A stretch of 6,164 nt of DNA from Campylobacterales bacterium (GCA_014763905.1 JACXUN010000093.1:1-6164); one strand, 5' to 3'. Positions 1 through 6,164 are shown, counted from the first letter of the stretch. The notes: a model not told the origin generated them from the sequence alone. Made by a program: numbers and translations.

Positions 1-23
1 TTTCAGAACACAATCAAAACATT

Positions 24-29
24 TATAAT
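24..29 (+). promoter_or_regulatory. candidate -10 box upstream of the CBS-nucleotidyltransferase gene
   Basis: A perfect TATAAT lies 88 bases before the ATG at 118, in AT-rich DNA. The hexamer 17 bases upstream (TTTCAG, 1-6) is a poor -35 match, although Campylobacterota housekeeping promoters often lack a conserved -35. A second AT-rich candidate (TATATA at 57-62, TATAAA at 61-66) lies closer to the gene. Neither can be chosen from sequence alone. Confidence 0.3.
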
Positions 30-101
30 TATTTACTGAATCATTACAATTAATTTTATATATAAAGAGTAAAATTAAATGTGTTAAATAATCAATTGCA
101 C

Positions 102-106
102 AGGAG
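102..106 (+). promoter_or_regulatory. ribosome binding site of the CBS-nucleotidyltransferase gene
   Basis: AGGAG is followed by 11 bases and then the ATG at 118. The spacing is a little long, but no ATG, GTG or TTG occurs between them, so this is the best Shine-Dalgarno and it supports the ATG at 118 as the start. Confidence 0.6.
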
Positions 107-117
107 ATATCGAGTCG

Positions 118-1191
118 ATGACACAAAAACTTAATCAGATCAATAAAAAATACAAAAATATTATCTCAATCAATGCCAAAATTATCGACGCCCTGAAAGT
201 GATGAACGATGCCAATATCAACCTATTGATCGTAATGAATGAAACCAAGTTTGTCGGATTACTGAGCATCGGGGATATCCGAAGAGCCATTATCGACAAT
301 CAAGATATCAATCAAGTTGATATAGCTGACATTATGAGAGAAGATGTACTGGTCTCTCATATCGGTGATGAACTCATCAATATCAAAAAGGTGATGCTAG
401 ATAAACAGATTGTCTGTATGCCGGTAGTTGATGATGAGAAAAACTTGGTCAATATCTACTATTGGAATGACCTCTTTAAAAAGAAACAGGCATTAGATAG
501 ACTGGATGTGGATGTGGTGATTATGGCAGGCGGAAAAGGGAGTCGGCTGAAACCGATTACCAATATTATTCCCAAGCCGCTCGTGCCAGTAGGAGAACGA
601 CCGATCATTGAAATTATTATCGATAATTTTATGCAGCATCAAGTGACGCAGTTCTATATCTCGGTTAACTATAAAGCCAAAATGATCGAAGATTATCTCA
701 AAGAGAAAGAGTCACTGAAATGCCAGATCACCTACTTTACCGAAGATAAACCGTTAGGAACCATTGGCAGCCTCCATCTCATACGAGATCAACTCAAAAA
801 GACCATTTTTGTCTCCAACTGTGATATTATTATCGATGAAGATTATGCCGATATCTATAACTACCATAAAGAGCATCAAAACGATATCACCGTCGTTTCT
901 GCCATCAAGCATGTCAGTATACCGTACGGGGTGATGGAGACTGAAAAAGGAGGACATCTAATCGGTATGATTGAAAAGCCGGAGTTTACCTTTCAGGTCA
1001 ATACAGGAATGTATATTTTAGAGCCGCATGTGATTCAAGAGATTCCCGAAAATGAGTTTTATCATATCACCGATCTTATCGAAAAGATCAATCAAAACGG
1101 CAAAGTCGGAGTGTTTCCGGTGGCGGAAAAGTCATGGTATGATATCGGACAGTGGAAAGAGTATCAGGATACACTGATCAATTACAAGTAG
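118..1191 (+). CDS. tandem-CBS sugar-1-phosphate nucleotidyltransferase (PtmE-like)
   Basis: A cytoplasmic 357-residue protein that should make an NDP-sugar from a sugar-1-phosphate and an NTP. Residues about 14-124 form two CBS domains (GLLSIGDIRRAI at 47-58 ends the first; MPVVDDEKNLVNIY at 101-114 is in the second). Residues about 132-355 are an NTP_transferase fold: the nucleotide-binding signature MAGGKGSRLKPIT at 136-148, the following PKPLVPVGERPII at 152-164, DKPLGTIGSL at 210-219 and the metal-site region SNCDIII at 233-239. This domain order and length match Campylobacter PtmE, a glucosamine-1-phosphate guanylyltransferase of legionaminic-acid synthesis; the exact sugar and nucleotide here are inferred, and a mannose- or glucose-1-phosphate nucleotidyltransferase is possible. 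No membrane segment or signal peptide is seen. No other nonulosonate gene is in the window. The gene stands alone on the plus strand and converges on the phosphoglycosyl transferase gene. CBS pairs often bind adenosine nucleotides, so allosteric control is plausible. Confidence 0.88.
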   Translation: MTQKLNQINKKYKNIISINAKIIDALKVMNDANINLLIVMNETKFVGLLSIGDIRRAIIDNQDINQVDIADIMREDVLVSHIGDELINIKKVMLDKQIVCMPVVDDEKNLVNIYYWNDLFKKKQALDRLDVDVVIMAGGKGSRLKPITNIIPKPLVPVGERPIIEIIIDNFMQHQVTQFYISVNYKAKMIEDYLKEKESLKCQITYFTEDKPLGTIGSLHLIRDQLKKTIFVSNCDIIIDEDYADIYNYHKEHQNDITVVSAIKHVSIPYGVMETEKGGHLIGMIEKPEFTFQVNTGMYILEPHVIQEIPENEFYHITDLIEKINQNGKVGVFPVAEKSWYDIGQWKEYQDTLINYK

Positions 1192-1213
1192 GTCGGGTTC
1201 CCCTAATCCCGAC
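1192..1213. terminator. hairpin between convergent genes, possible bidirectional terminator
   Basis: GTCGGG at 1192-1197 is exactly complementary to CCCGAC at 1208-1213, leaving a 10-base loop. The stem begins directly after the TAG stop of the plus-strand gene and lies between two convergent genes, where a shared terminator is expected. Neither side has a clean U-run right after the stem: the plus side continues ACGAAAAAAC, and the minus side continues into the end of the upstream gene. It is therefore not a textbook intrinsic terminator. Confidence 0.35.
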
Positions 1214-1240
1214 ACGAAAAAACATAAGCGAGGCTAAAGC

Positions 1241-1267
1241 CATCGATTCCTAAGGGCATCGACCTAA
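1241..1267. repeat. short imperfect direct repeat in the convergent gap
   Basis: CATCGATTCCTAA at 1241-1253 recurs as CATCGACCTAA at 1257-1267, lacking the two T residues. The second copy overlaps the stop codon of the minus-strand sugar transferase. The small inverted repeat GGCT-AA-AGCC lies just before it at 1232-1241. It may be replication slippage or part of a 3' end structure; no function can be assigned. Confidence 0.3.
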
Positions 1268-2013
1268 ACCAACCCCTCCAACTCTTTAGGCGGTACCGGA
1301 AGATCTTTGAAAAGTTTTCGATAGTTTACTTTAGTATTCGGACGAATCACTGCAAAAGCGGTAAGAAGAATCGTCATAAAGTAAAGATAGAGACTCAAGT
1401 TCTGCACAAACCAAATCTCTACAGCCCCTTTATACGGAGCAATCACATTATCATAAAAGCTGACTTTGTCCTCAGCACTGACTTTACTCAAAATCTCCTC
1501 TTCATTTCTAAAGAGTACCGAACCGATACCGGAGAGTCCCGGAAGCACTTTGTTGATATTGCGTTTGACTTCATCACTATAGGTACGATAACGCTCCATC
1601 GGAAGCGGTCGAGGACCAATAATGCTCATATCACCTTTAAAAATATTAAAGAGTTGAGGAAGCTCATTTATTTTTGTTTTTCTTAAGAATTTTCCAAATG
1701 GAAAAACCCTAGAATCATTTTTCAGGGTAATGGTTCCACTCCCCATGGACTCACTATTTTTAACCATTGTTGTAAATTTATAGACATAAAACGGTTTCCC
1801 CCCACGTCCTATTCTCTCTTGTAAATAAAAGACTTTGTCATCATTCTTCACCTTCAAGATTACGGCAACGGTTAAGAATAACGGTGCCAGCACCAAAATC
1901 GCAATTGACGAAAAAAACAGATCAAATAATCTATATAAAATAAGTGTAGCTGATTGCGTTTTGGATATCTCATACTCTATTGGATAAGGGTACGATTTCA
2001 TACGTGTATTCAT
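1264..2013 (-). CDS. initiating sugar transferase (polyprenyl-phosphate phosphoglycosyl transferase, WcaJ/PglC-type core)
   Basis: A 249-residue bacterial sugar transferase predicted to move a sugar-1-phosphate from a nucleotide sugar to undecaprenyl phosphate at the inner membrane, the first step of repeat-unit assembly. A hydrophobic reentrant-type segment lies at about 24-54, followed by the family blocks FYLQERIGRGGKPFYVYKF (62-80), TKINELPQL (113-121), KGDMSIIGPRP (126-136) and PGLSGIGSVLFRNEEEI (158-174). A second hydrophobic stretch at about 205-223 may associate with the membrane. It lacks the large multi-helix N-terminal half of WbaP/WcaJ proteins, so it is a short-form enzyme. In PglC the nucleophile is Asp of an Asp-Glu dyad; here the aligned pair is Asn116-Glu117, and the usual KFRTM block reads KFTTM. 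I recall related sequences with KINELPQL, so this may be a subfamily trait rather than a lesion. The ATG at 2013 has an AAAGG site 8 bases upstream. The sugar specificity is unknown. Confidence 0.9.
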   Translation of the reverse strand: MNTRMKSYPYPIEYEISKTQSATLILYRLFDLFFSSIAILVLAPLFLTVAVILKVKNDDKVFYLQERIGRGGKPFYVYKFTTMVKNSESMGSGTITLKNDSRVFPFGKFLRKTKINELPQLFNIFKGDMSIIGPRPLPMERYRTYSDEVKRNINKVLPGLSGIGSVLFRNEEEILSKVSAEDKVSFYDNVIAPYKGAVEIWFVQNLSLYLYFMTILLTAFAVIRPNTKVNYRKLFKDLPVPPKELEGLV

Positions 2014-2021
2014 TTTCTCTA

Positions 2022-2026
2022 CCTTT
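2022..2026 (-). promoter_or_regulatory. ribosome binding site of the sugar transferase gene
   Basis: On the minus strand AAAGG is followed by 8 bases (TAGAGAAA) and the ATG at 2013. This is ideal spacing and fixes the start codon. Confidence 0.65.
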
Positions 2027-2071
2027 GTAAAATAGGTTATATTTTATTTATCTAATAGTAACACATTAATT

Positions 2072-2077
2072 GTTATA
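2072..2077 (-). promoter_or_regulatory. candidate -10 box for the sugar transferase gene
   Basis: TATAAC on the minus strand follows a run of T and precedes the ATG by about 60 bases. The nearest -35-like hexamer (TTGCGA) is 21 bases away, which is too far for a classical promoter. A T-rich region before the -10 would be enough in Campylobacterota. It would let this gene be expressed separately from the lyase upstream of it. Confidence 0.35.
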
Positions 2078-2112
2078 AAAAATTTTATTATGTGCTTTTC
2101 GCAACATTTTAA

Positions 2113-2135
2113 AATAAAAAATTACATTTTTTATT
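2113..2135. repeat. perfect AT-only inverted repeat, 10-base arms
   Basis: AATAAAAAAT at 2113-2122 and ATTTTTTATT at 2126-2135 are exact reverse complements around a 3-base loop. It lies 45 bases past the stop of the lyase gene, so it could form a weak stem with a U-rich 3' arm at the end of that transcript. With no G or C in the stem it would be a poor terminator; it could equally be promoter-associated AT-rich DNA or a site for a nucleoid protein. Confidence 0.35.
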
Positions 2136-2179
2136 GAATTAACGATCTTCTCACACCTCCCTAAATATGTTTTTTATAC

Positions 2180-3706
2180 TTAGGGTTTGGCTCCATTTAA
2201 GAACTCTTCTAAATTGTCATAACCGTTTTCATTTTTGTCCATAATGGCATCCCGTTTATTGTGTTTATCCAATCCATACCGATCCTCCCACTTATCAGGC
2301 ATCCCATCTCCATCACTGTCAACATATGCTTCCCCCTGATCAAGCTGATACGCTTGAAGATGACGGATAAAATCGCGTTCCGCCACATACTTATAGTCTC
2401 CCACACCGACATAAACCGGCCATCCGCCCACATCATCAACCTTCTGCACCAATACCCCTTGACCATTCAGATACTCCGCCAAAATACGTTGATCGATCGG
2501 ATCACGATGCATGACCCATTCGCCCTGATCATTTAAACGTTTTGATGCTCCGACACCGCCTTCTCTTAGAAGTTCTTTCTCCAAACGGTTGGTAGGGGTT
2601 AACCCAATTGGCGCATCCAACACCCTTGCTTGATGTCGCTGATAATGCTTAGGGACTTTGCTTTTCGTAGGTTTACCGTTGATAATCGGATAGGCCCACT
2701 GATCATTGGTCTGTTCCAGCATTACGTCCCAGTTATCCTGTTTTGGGTCATTATTATGGATACCGATATTGCCTTCGATAAAAATAGAAGGGATACTATT
2801 GATACCGGTCATGGGTGGGCGTGGATGATTTTTTTCGTACGGTTTAAAGACAATTTCGCCTCGCCCCTTATCTTTGGTATTGGGACCGGGTTTGTATTGA
2901 TTATTGATAATATCGACCTCAATACCGCCTCCCAAACCGGTCGCCCACCAACTCCAATTATAGATAATGTTGTTCACAATATCTCCGGAAGCCACTTTCA
3001 GCAGCGGATTACGGTTTTTGTTATTGGCAAAGAGATTATGATGAACAGAGATATCGGTCATCTTTTCGACATATTTTGATCCGCCGGTGAGCAATCCCGT
3101 TGCCGGTTGTGCATAGTTGAGTCCTTCCGCTGAAATAGTGTGTTGTAGGGTAATGTTATGCATTCCTTCCTCGGGAACATTGTCACCCCAAATAAACATC
3201 TGGATATTTTCATCACTTGCCCAACTCACAGAACAGTGATCGATTATAATATTTTTTCCTGATTCATAAATCACTAAGCCTGAACCCATCTGCTGGGTTG
3301 CTTTGGTTCCCCCTTTGCGGATACGCAAATAACGTATCGTCAAATCATGGCAACGCGTAAACATAAAAACGCATTCGGGAGAATTGACCGTCGTCAAGGT
3401 GATACCGTCTCCCGGTGCGGTCTGCCCTGCAATGGTAATAAATCCGTCATCTTTCACCCGAATGGCACTGTTGAGATGGATATAGCCGCCCACACGAAAA
3501 ACAATCGTACGCGGTCCTTTTAATTGCTCTAAACCATAACGCAAACTTCCCTTGCCGCTGTCATTGAGATTGGTAACCTGATAAACGATACCGCCTCGTC
3601 CCCCTTTGGAAAAGGCACCGCCGCCTTCGGCTCCCGGGAAAGCCGGAATTTGACTCTGAGCCGATAAAACATTCAAACTGATCCATAATAGTATGAGATA
3701 TCGCAT
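2180..3706 (-). CDS. secreted pectate-lyase-like polysaccharide lyase (right-handed beta-helix)
   Basis: A 508-residue exported protein, likely a calcium-dependent lyase acting on uronic-acid-containing polysaccharide by beta-elimination. Residues here count from the GTG one codon upstream. A signal peptide covers about 1-19 (basic start, hydrophobic LILLWISLNVL, possible cleavage after AQS). The mature part opens with the family signature PAFPGAEGGGAFSKGGRGG (22-40), then VTNLNDSGKGSLRYGL (45-60) and the beta-helix core through about 320. DHCSVSWASDENI at 157-169 and HHNLFANNKNRNP at 223-235 match blocks usually carrying the calcium-binding acids and catalytic Arg; R233 is the candidate. The tail has two Asp/Asn-rich stretches, DSDGDGMPDKWE (464-475) and DKNENGYDNLEEF (491-503), which look like calcium-binding repeats common at the C-terminus of Bacteroidota homologues. 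ATG at 3706 is preferred over GTG at 3709 because AAGGAG (3714-3719) lies 7 bases from ATG but only 4 from GTG. It is probably coupled to the glycosyltransferase, whose stop ends at 3709. The substrate is unknown. Confidence 0.88.
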   Translation of the reverse strand: MRYLILLWISLNVLSAQSQIPAFPGAEGGGAFSKGGRGGIVYQVTNLNDSGKGSLRYGLEQLKGPRTIVFRVGGYIHLNSAIRVKDDGFITIAGQTAPGDGITLTTVNSPECVFMFTRCHDLTIRYLRIRKGGTKATQQMGSGLVIYESGKNIIIDHCSVSWASDENIQMFIWGDNVPEEGMHNITLQHTISAEGLNYAQPATGLLTGGSKYVEKMTDISVHHNLFANNKNRNPLLKVASGDIVNNIIYNWSWWATGLGGGIEVDIINNQYKPGPNTKDKGRGEIVFKPYEKNHPRPPMTGINSIPSIFIEGNIGIHNNDPKQDNWDVMLEQTNDQWAYPIINGKPTKSKVPKHYQRHQARVLDAPIGLTPTNRLEKELLREGGVGASKRLNDQGEWVMHRDPIDQRILAEYLNGQGVLVQKVDDVGGWPVYVGVGDYKYVAERDFIRHLQAYQLDQGEAYVDSDGDGMPDKWEDRYGLDKHNKRDAIMDKNENGYDNLEEFLNGAKP

Positions 3707-3708
3707 CA

Positions 3709-4875
3709 CTACACTCCTTGCAAAATATCTCGATAGCTATCGGCAATCTTACCGATATCAAAATTTTCAGCTCGTTTGATGCCTTGTTGTGCATACTGCT
3801 CGCGTAAAAGGGGATTATCTAGCAGATGCATAACTGCCTCATAAAGCAAAGCTTGATCACCTACCGGATAGAGTAGTCCATACTGAGCCACTTCGATCTT
3901 ATCGGTCAACAAGGTATGGATATTGGTATCAGGAGCCAAAATTTCTCGCGGACCACTTACACAATCGGTAGAAACAATTGCCGTTTGGGACGCTAAGGCT
4001 TCAATCAACACATTAGGAAAACCTTCAGTCCGTGAGGTCAAAATAAACAGATCACTCTGACGAATATAGTTAAAAGGATTGGCAACATGCCCTAAAAAAT
4101 GCACACGAGATGAGAGTTCACGCTCAACAGCTAGCTGCTTAAGTCGATTCAACTCTCCCCCATCACTACCCAGTAAAAGAAGTTCTACCTCTTTTGGCAG
4201 CTTGACTAAAACTTCAATAATATCTTCATACCGTTTGAGAGACAGTAGTTTACCTACACCGATCAGATACCGTACATGCGGTTTAAAAACAAACTCATCT
4301 GGAGTAACCGGTTCCTCAGCCAGTTGACGAATACGCTCAATATCATAGGGATTATGCAGAACGATGTGACGATTGGTAAAGGAGAAGAGCGTCCGAAAAT
4401 CTTCCCGCATTCGATGAGAGATAGAGATTAAGAGATCGGCACGGGCATAAAAAAAACGCATCAACCCCAGATAGACTCTCCCCAGCATCCCTTGTAGATG
4501 ATACTCTGAAGCGATTCCGTGACTCACCAACTGTGTTTGGTGGGGAGCGGCGAACAGTTTACTGAGTACATTGACAAAATTGGAACGGGCTAAATGACTC
4601 TGAATCACGGCTATTTTATGTTGTCGGCTATACTGTCGTAACTTCCATGCATAGTAAGGGATTAAGAGCATTCGGACTATCCCTGAGCCCTCATCGTTCA
4701 TTTCACTCAGGTAGACCATCTTTACCCCTTCCGGAACGGGATAGCGATCATTTCGATTGAGTGAGATAATCGTCACCTCATCGCCTTGTGATAGAAATTT
4801 TTCGGACAGCGTTAGCACCACCCGCTCCGCCCCACCATTGGTCAGCGAGTTAATCAGAAAATATGTTTTCACCAT
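3709..4875 (-). CDS. glycosyltransferase, GT4 family (GT-B fold)
   Basis: A 388-residue retaining glycosyltransferase expected to add one sugar from a nucleotide donor to the lipid-linked repeat unit on the cytoplasmic face of the inner membrane. The N-terminal domain starts with the glycine-rich acceptor-side block LINSLTNGGAERVV (7-20). The second domain begins at about 202 (YLIGVGKLLSLKRYEDII, 203-220), continues with VHFLGHVANPFNYIRQSDLFILTS (258-281) and carries the GT4 E-x7-E donor motif as TEGFPNVLIEAL, E284 and E292. VSTDCVSGPREIL at 301-313 is typical of amino-sugar-using members, but donor and linkage cannot be assigned. No membrane helix is needed; amphipathic basic stretches near 136-160 could contact the membrane. 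The ATG at 4875 overlaps the polymerase stop by 7 bases. GAGG lies only 3 bases before it, so translation probably relies on coupling; GTG at 4872 is an alternative start with 6-base spacing. Confidence 0.93.
   Translation of the reverse strand: MVKTYFLINSLTNGGAERVVLTLSEKFLSQGDEVTIISLNRNDRYPVPEGVKMVYLSEMNDEGSGIVRMLLIPYYAWKLRQYSRQHKIAVIQSHLARSNFVNVLSKLFAAPHQTQLVSHGIASEYHLQGMLGRVYLGLMRFFYARADLLISISHRMREDFRTLFSFTNRHIVLHNPYDIERIRQLAEEPVTPDEFVFKPHVRYLIGVGKLLSLKRYEDIIEVLVKLPKEVELLLLGSDGGELNRLKQLAVERELSSRVHFLGHVANPFNYIRQSDLFILTSRTEGFPNVLIEALASQTAIVSTDCVSGPREILAPDTNIHTLLTDKIEVAQYGLLYPVGDQALLYEAVMHLLDNPLLREQYAQQGIKRAENFDIGKIADSYRDILQGV
3714..3719 (-). promoter_or_regulatory. ribosome binding site deciding the lyase start
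   Basis: AAGGAG on the minus strand lies inside the last codons of the glycosyltransferase gene. It is 7 bases from ATG at 3706 and 4 bases from GTG at 3709, so it favours the ATG. The order TAG-TG-ATG suits ribosomes that stop and restart. Confidence 0.7.
4869..4875 (-). other. 7-base gene overlap, translational coupling
   Basis: On the minus strand ATGGTGA holds the glycosyltransferase start codon and the polymerase stop TGA. The overlap places both genes on one mRNA and suggests reinitiation as the means of matching their amounts. Confidence 0.7.
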
Positions 4876-6164
4876 TCACCTCGATGCACCACACGCCTTG
4901 TAAATCCGATCAGCATAATCATCAAGAGTACCGTAATGGTGGTGTTATAAAAAGCAAATTTGGGTATACCGGTTCGCACCCACGTAAACGCCTGAGTCAT
5001 GACAAAGGCATAGACAATCATCAGCTTGGGAGCGAAGGCAATATTGCGTTGGAAAAAGAGATCCAATTTACGAATCAAAAAACCGGTACCAAACGCGACT
5101 ATGACCACACCGACAATACCGAGATTGTAGTAGCCAAATGCTACCACACCCGGAGGAACCGTCATCCACTCTTCTCCCATAAAATTGTAGGTATTGTAGA
5201 GCATGGTACTCTGATCCAAAAAGGTTAACCAAGACTCCGGCACATACGACCCTCGTATACCGCTCAAAAAATCTTCAAAATAGAAAAAATCATATGTTTT
5301 ATTGAGTGCAAACTCCAGAGAGACTTGATCAAAGTTAAAAAAGACAAACATATTGAGCAGTTGCTGGATAAAACTATTCATCTCCGGCAACGCAAACTTC
5401 CCCGTATCCAAAAAAGTTTCCAATCCCGGAATCAAAAAAACCGCTATCAAAAAGAAAATCACAAAAACATTCAGATAGCTCTTGCGGTTTTTTAATGAGA
5501 GATAGAAAAGATAGAGCAGCGCCAAAGCTATAATCGCCTGCTTGCTTTTAAACAGTACAAAACGAGAAAAAATTGCTACCCCCAAAGCAAGATAGAGCAT
5601 CAACCAAGGCAAAAGAGTTCTTCGATTTTGTAATAGAAAAAAGAGAATAATACTCAAAAGAGAAAAAGGGATAAATCGGCTGGTAAAGACATATTGGGGA
5701 TTGACCCAGACATCCTTACCGAAACCGGAGCGGACAATATTGGAGACCTCAATCGCCCGCTCCATACCGCCAAACGCACTGGCGTACAAAAAGAGAGAAA
5801 CAAACGAAAGTAAAGCCAAAAAGAGTCCAATCATCAATACCCAGCTCACCTTTTGCCGAAAGAGTGTAAAGGTACGCTCTTCAAGCTGATAGACATCTCC
5901 CCCTCTCTCTTTGACTGCCCAAACCCCGGCAAACAAAAAACTCAAAAAAATAGCCACCACGACAAACGATTCAAAACTGTAAAACTTTTCCAGTCCATGA
6001 TAATTGACCCGCAGATCCAGAGGAGGAAACTCCAAAAAGAATAGGGTATCGTTTAAGATAAATAGAAGAGGAACAACCAGATATTGCAATGCAAAAAAGA
6101 TCAGAAAGACCGATAAGATATTCCAGCCCTCGCGTACATGATGCACCACATAATAGACCACGGC
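4869..6164 (-). CDS. Wzy-like O-antigen/exopolysaccharide polymerase, 5' partial
   Basis: A hydrophobic inner-membrane protein of at least 431 residues with about ten predicted helices (roughly 15-37, 62-83, 107-128, 163-179, 182-198, 205-222, 230-246, 338-362, 376-395, 403-420, counted from GTG at 6161). A soluble loop of about 90 residues (247-337) before the last three helices is likely periplasmic. The segment PPGVVAFGYYNLGIVGVVI (336-354) resembles the conserved block near the C-terminus of oligosaccharide repeat-unit polymerases. These proteins join lipid-linked repeat units in the periplasm. They are too divergent for a confident subfamily, so an O-antigen ligase or another polytopic polysaccharide protein is possible. 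The reading frame stays open to the window edge; the GTG at 6161 has no visible ribosome binding site within the window, so the true start is probably outside. It lies first in the visible unit and overlaps the glycosyltransferase downstream. Confidence 0.78.
   Translation of the reverse strand, partial: AVVYYVVHHVREGWNILSVFLIFFALQYLVVPLLFILNDTLFFLEFPPLDLRVNYHGLEKFYSFESFVVVAIFLSFLFAGVWAVKERGGDVYQLEERTFTLFRQKVSWVLMIGLFLALLSFVSLFLYASAFGGMERAIEVSNIVRSGFGKDVWVNPQYVFTSRFIPFSLLSIILFFLLQNRRTLLPWLMLYLALGVAIFSRFVLFKSKQAIIALALLYLFYLSLKNRKSYLNVFVIFFLIAVFLIPGLETFLDTGKFALPEMNSFIQQLLNMFVFFNFDQVSLEFALNKTYDFFYFEDFLSGIRGSYVPESWLTFLDQSTMLYNTYNFMGEEWMTVPPGVVAFGYYNLGIVGVVIVAFGTGFLIRKLDLFFQRNIAFAPKLMIVYAFVMTQAFTWVRTGIPKFAFYNTTITVLLMIMLIGFTRRVVHRGEW

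Noticed and set aside
754..957. 67-codon minus-strand frame inside the nucleotidyltransferase gene
   Set aside because: Antisense to the conserved catalytic core, with no supporting start signal.
1321..1980. Possible recombination breakpoint inside the sugar transferase gene, because the 5' half looks more AT-rich
   Set aside because: My hand count gave about 39% GC for 1321-1680 and about 35% for 1681-1980; the difference is too small to mean anything, and family motifs run through both parts.
2150..2165. Small gene starting from the GGGAGGTG motif on the minus strand
   Set aside because: The nearest GTG is 1 base from the motif and its frame closes after seven codons; no ATG occurs at normal spacing.
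2209..3079. Open frames of 85, 91 and 149 codons overlapping the lyase gene on both strands
   Set aside because: They lie wholly inside the lyase, which has clear family motifs along its length. Their translations show no recognisable domain and they lack convincing ribosome binding sites.
3561..3794. 77-codon minus-strand frame across the lyase/glycosyltransferase junction
   Set aside because: It is out of frame with two well-supported genes and its translation resembles no family; the real junction is the TAG-TG-ATG arrangement.
4863..6044. Plus-strand frames of 62 to 121 codons opposite the polymerase
   Set aside because: They are antisense to a coherent multi-helix membrane protein and are explained by its codon composition.
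1..6164. CRISPR array, tRNA, rRNA, insertion sequence or toxin-antitoxin pair
   Set aside because: No regularly spaced repeats, RNA gene signatures, transposase motifs or terminal inverted repeats were found, and nearly all DNA is accounted for by five genes.

Overview
The window looks like one side of an accessory surface-polysaccharide (exopolysaccharide/O-antigen type) locus from a Gram-negative bacterium. Four genes on the minus strand run, in transcription order from the right edge: a Wzy-like membrane polymerase (4869-6164, 5' end cut by the window), a GT4 glycosyltransferase (3709-4875), a secreted pectate-lyase-like beta-helix protein (2180-3706), and, after a 166-base AT-rich gap, an initiating phosphoglycosyl transferase (1264-2013). 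One plus-strand gene at the left (118-1191) encodes a tandem-CBS plus nucleotidyltransferase protein, like PtmE of the Campylobacter legionaminic-acid pathway; it converges on the phosphoglycosyl transferase gene.

Taxonomy is inference only. The CBS-nucleotidyltransferase architecture is familiar from Campylobacterota, and moderate base composition with very AT-rich intergenic DNA would fit an environmental member of that phylum (Sulfurimonas, Sulfurovum or Sulfuricurvum type). There is no rRNA or housekeeping gene here to confirm it. The lyase family and its C-terminal Asp-rich tail are best known from Bacteroidota and marine polysaccharide degraders, so that gene may have been acquired by transfer.

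The right-hand genes are tightly packed. The polymerase and glycosyltransferase overlap by 7 bases, and the glycosyltransferase stop lies 2 bases from the preferred ATG of the lyase, so these three are probably one translationally coupled unit. The phosphoglycosyl transferase has its own ribosome binding site and a plausible -10 box in the gap, so it may have a separate promoter.

As a pathway (inference): the phosphoglycosyl transferase loads the first sugar phosphate onto undecaprenyl phosphate, GT4 and other enzymes outside the window extend the repeat unit, the polymerase joins units in the periplasm, and the exported lyase trims or releases the polymer. The left-hand nucleotidyltransferase would supply an activated sugar. 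No flippase, chain-length regulator or exporter is visible.

The points most worth a second look are the Asp-to-Asn change at the expected catalytic dyad of the phosphoglycosyl transferase and the lyase coupled to the polymerase/transferase genes. I saw no CRISPR array, tRNA, rRNA, insertion sequence or clearly novel system.
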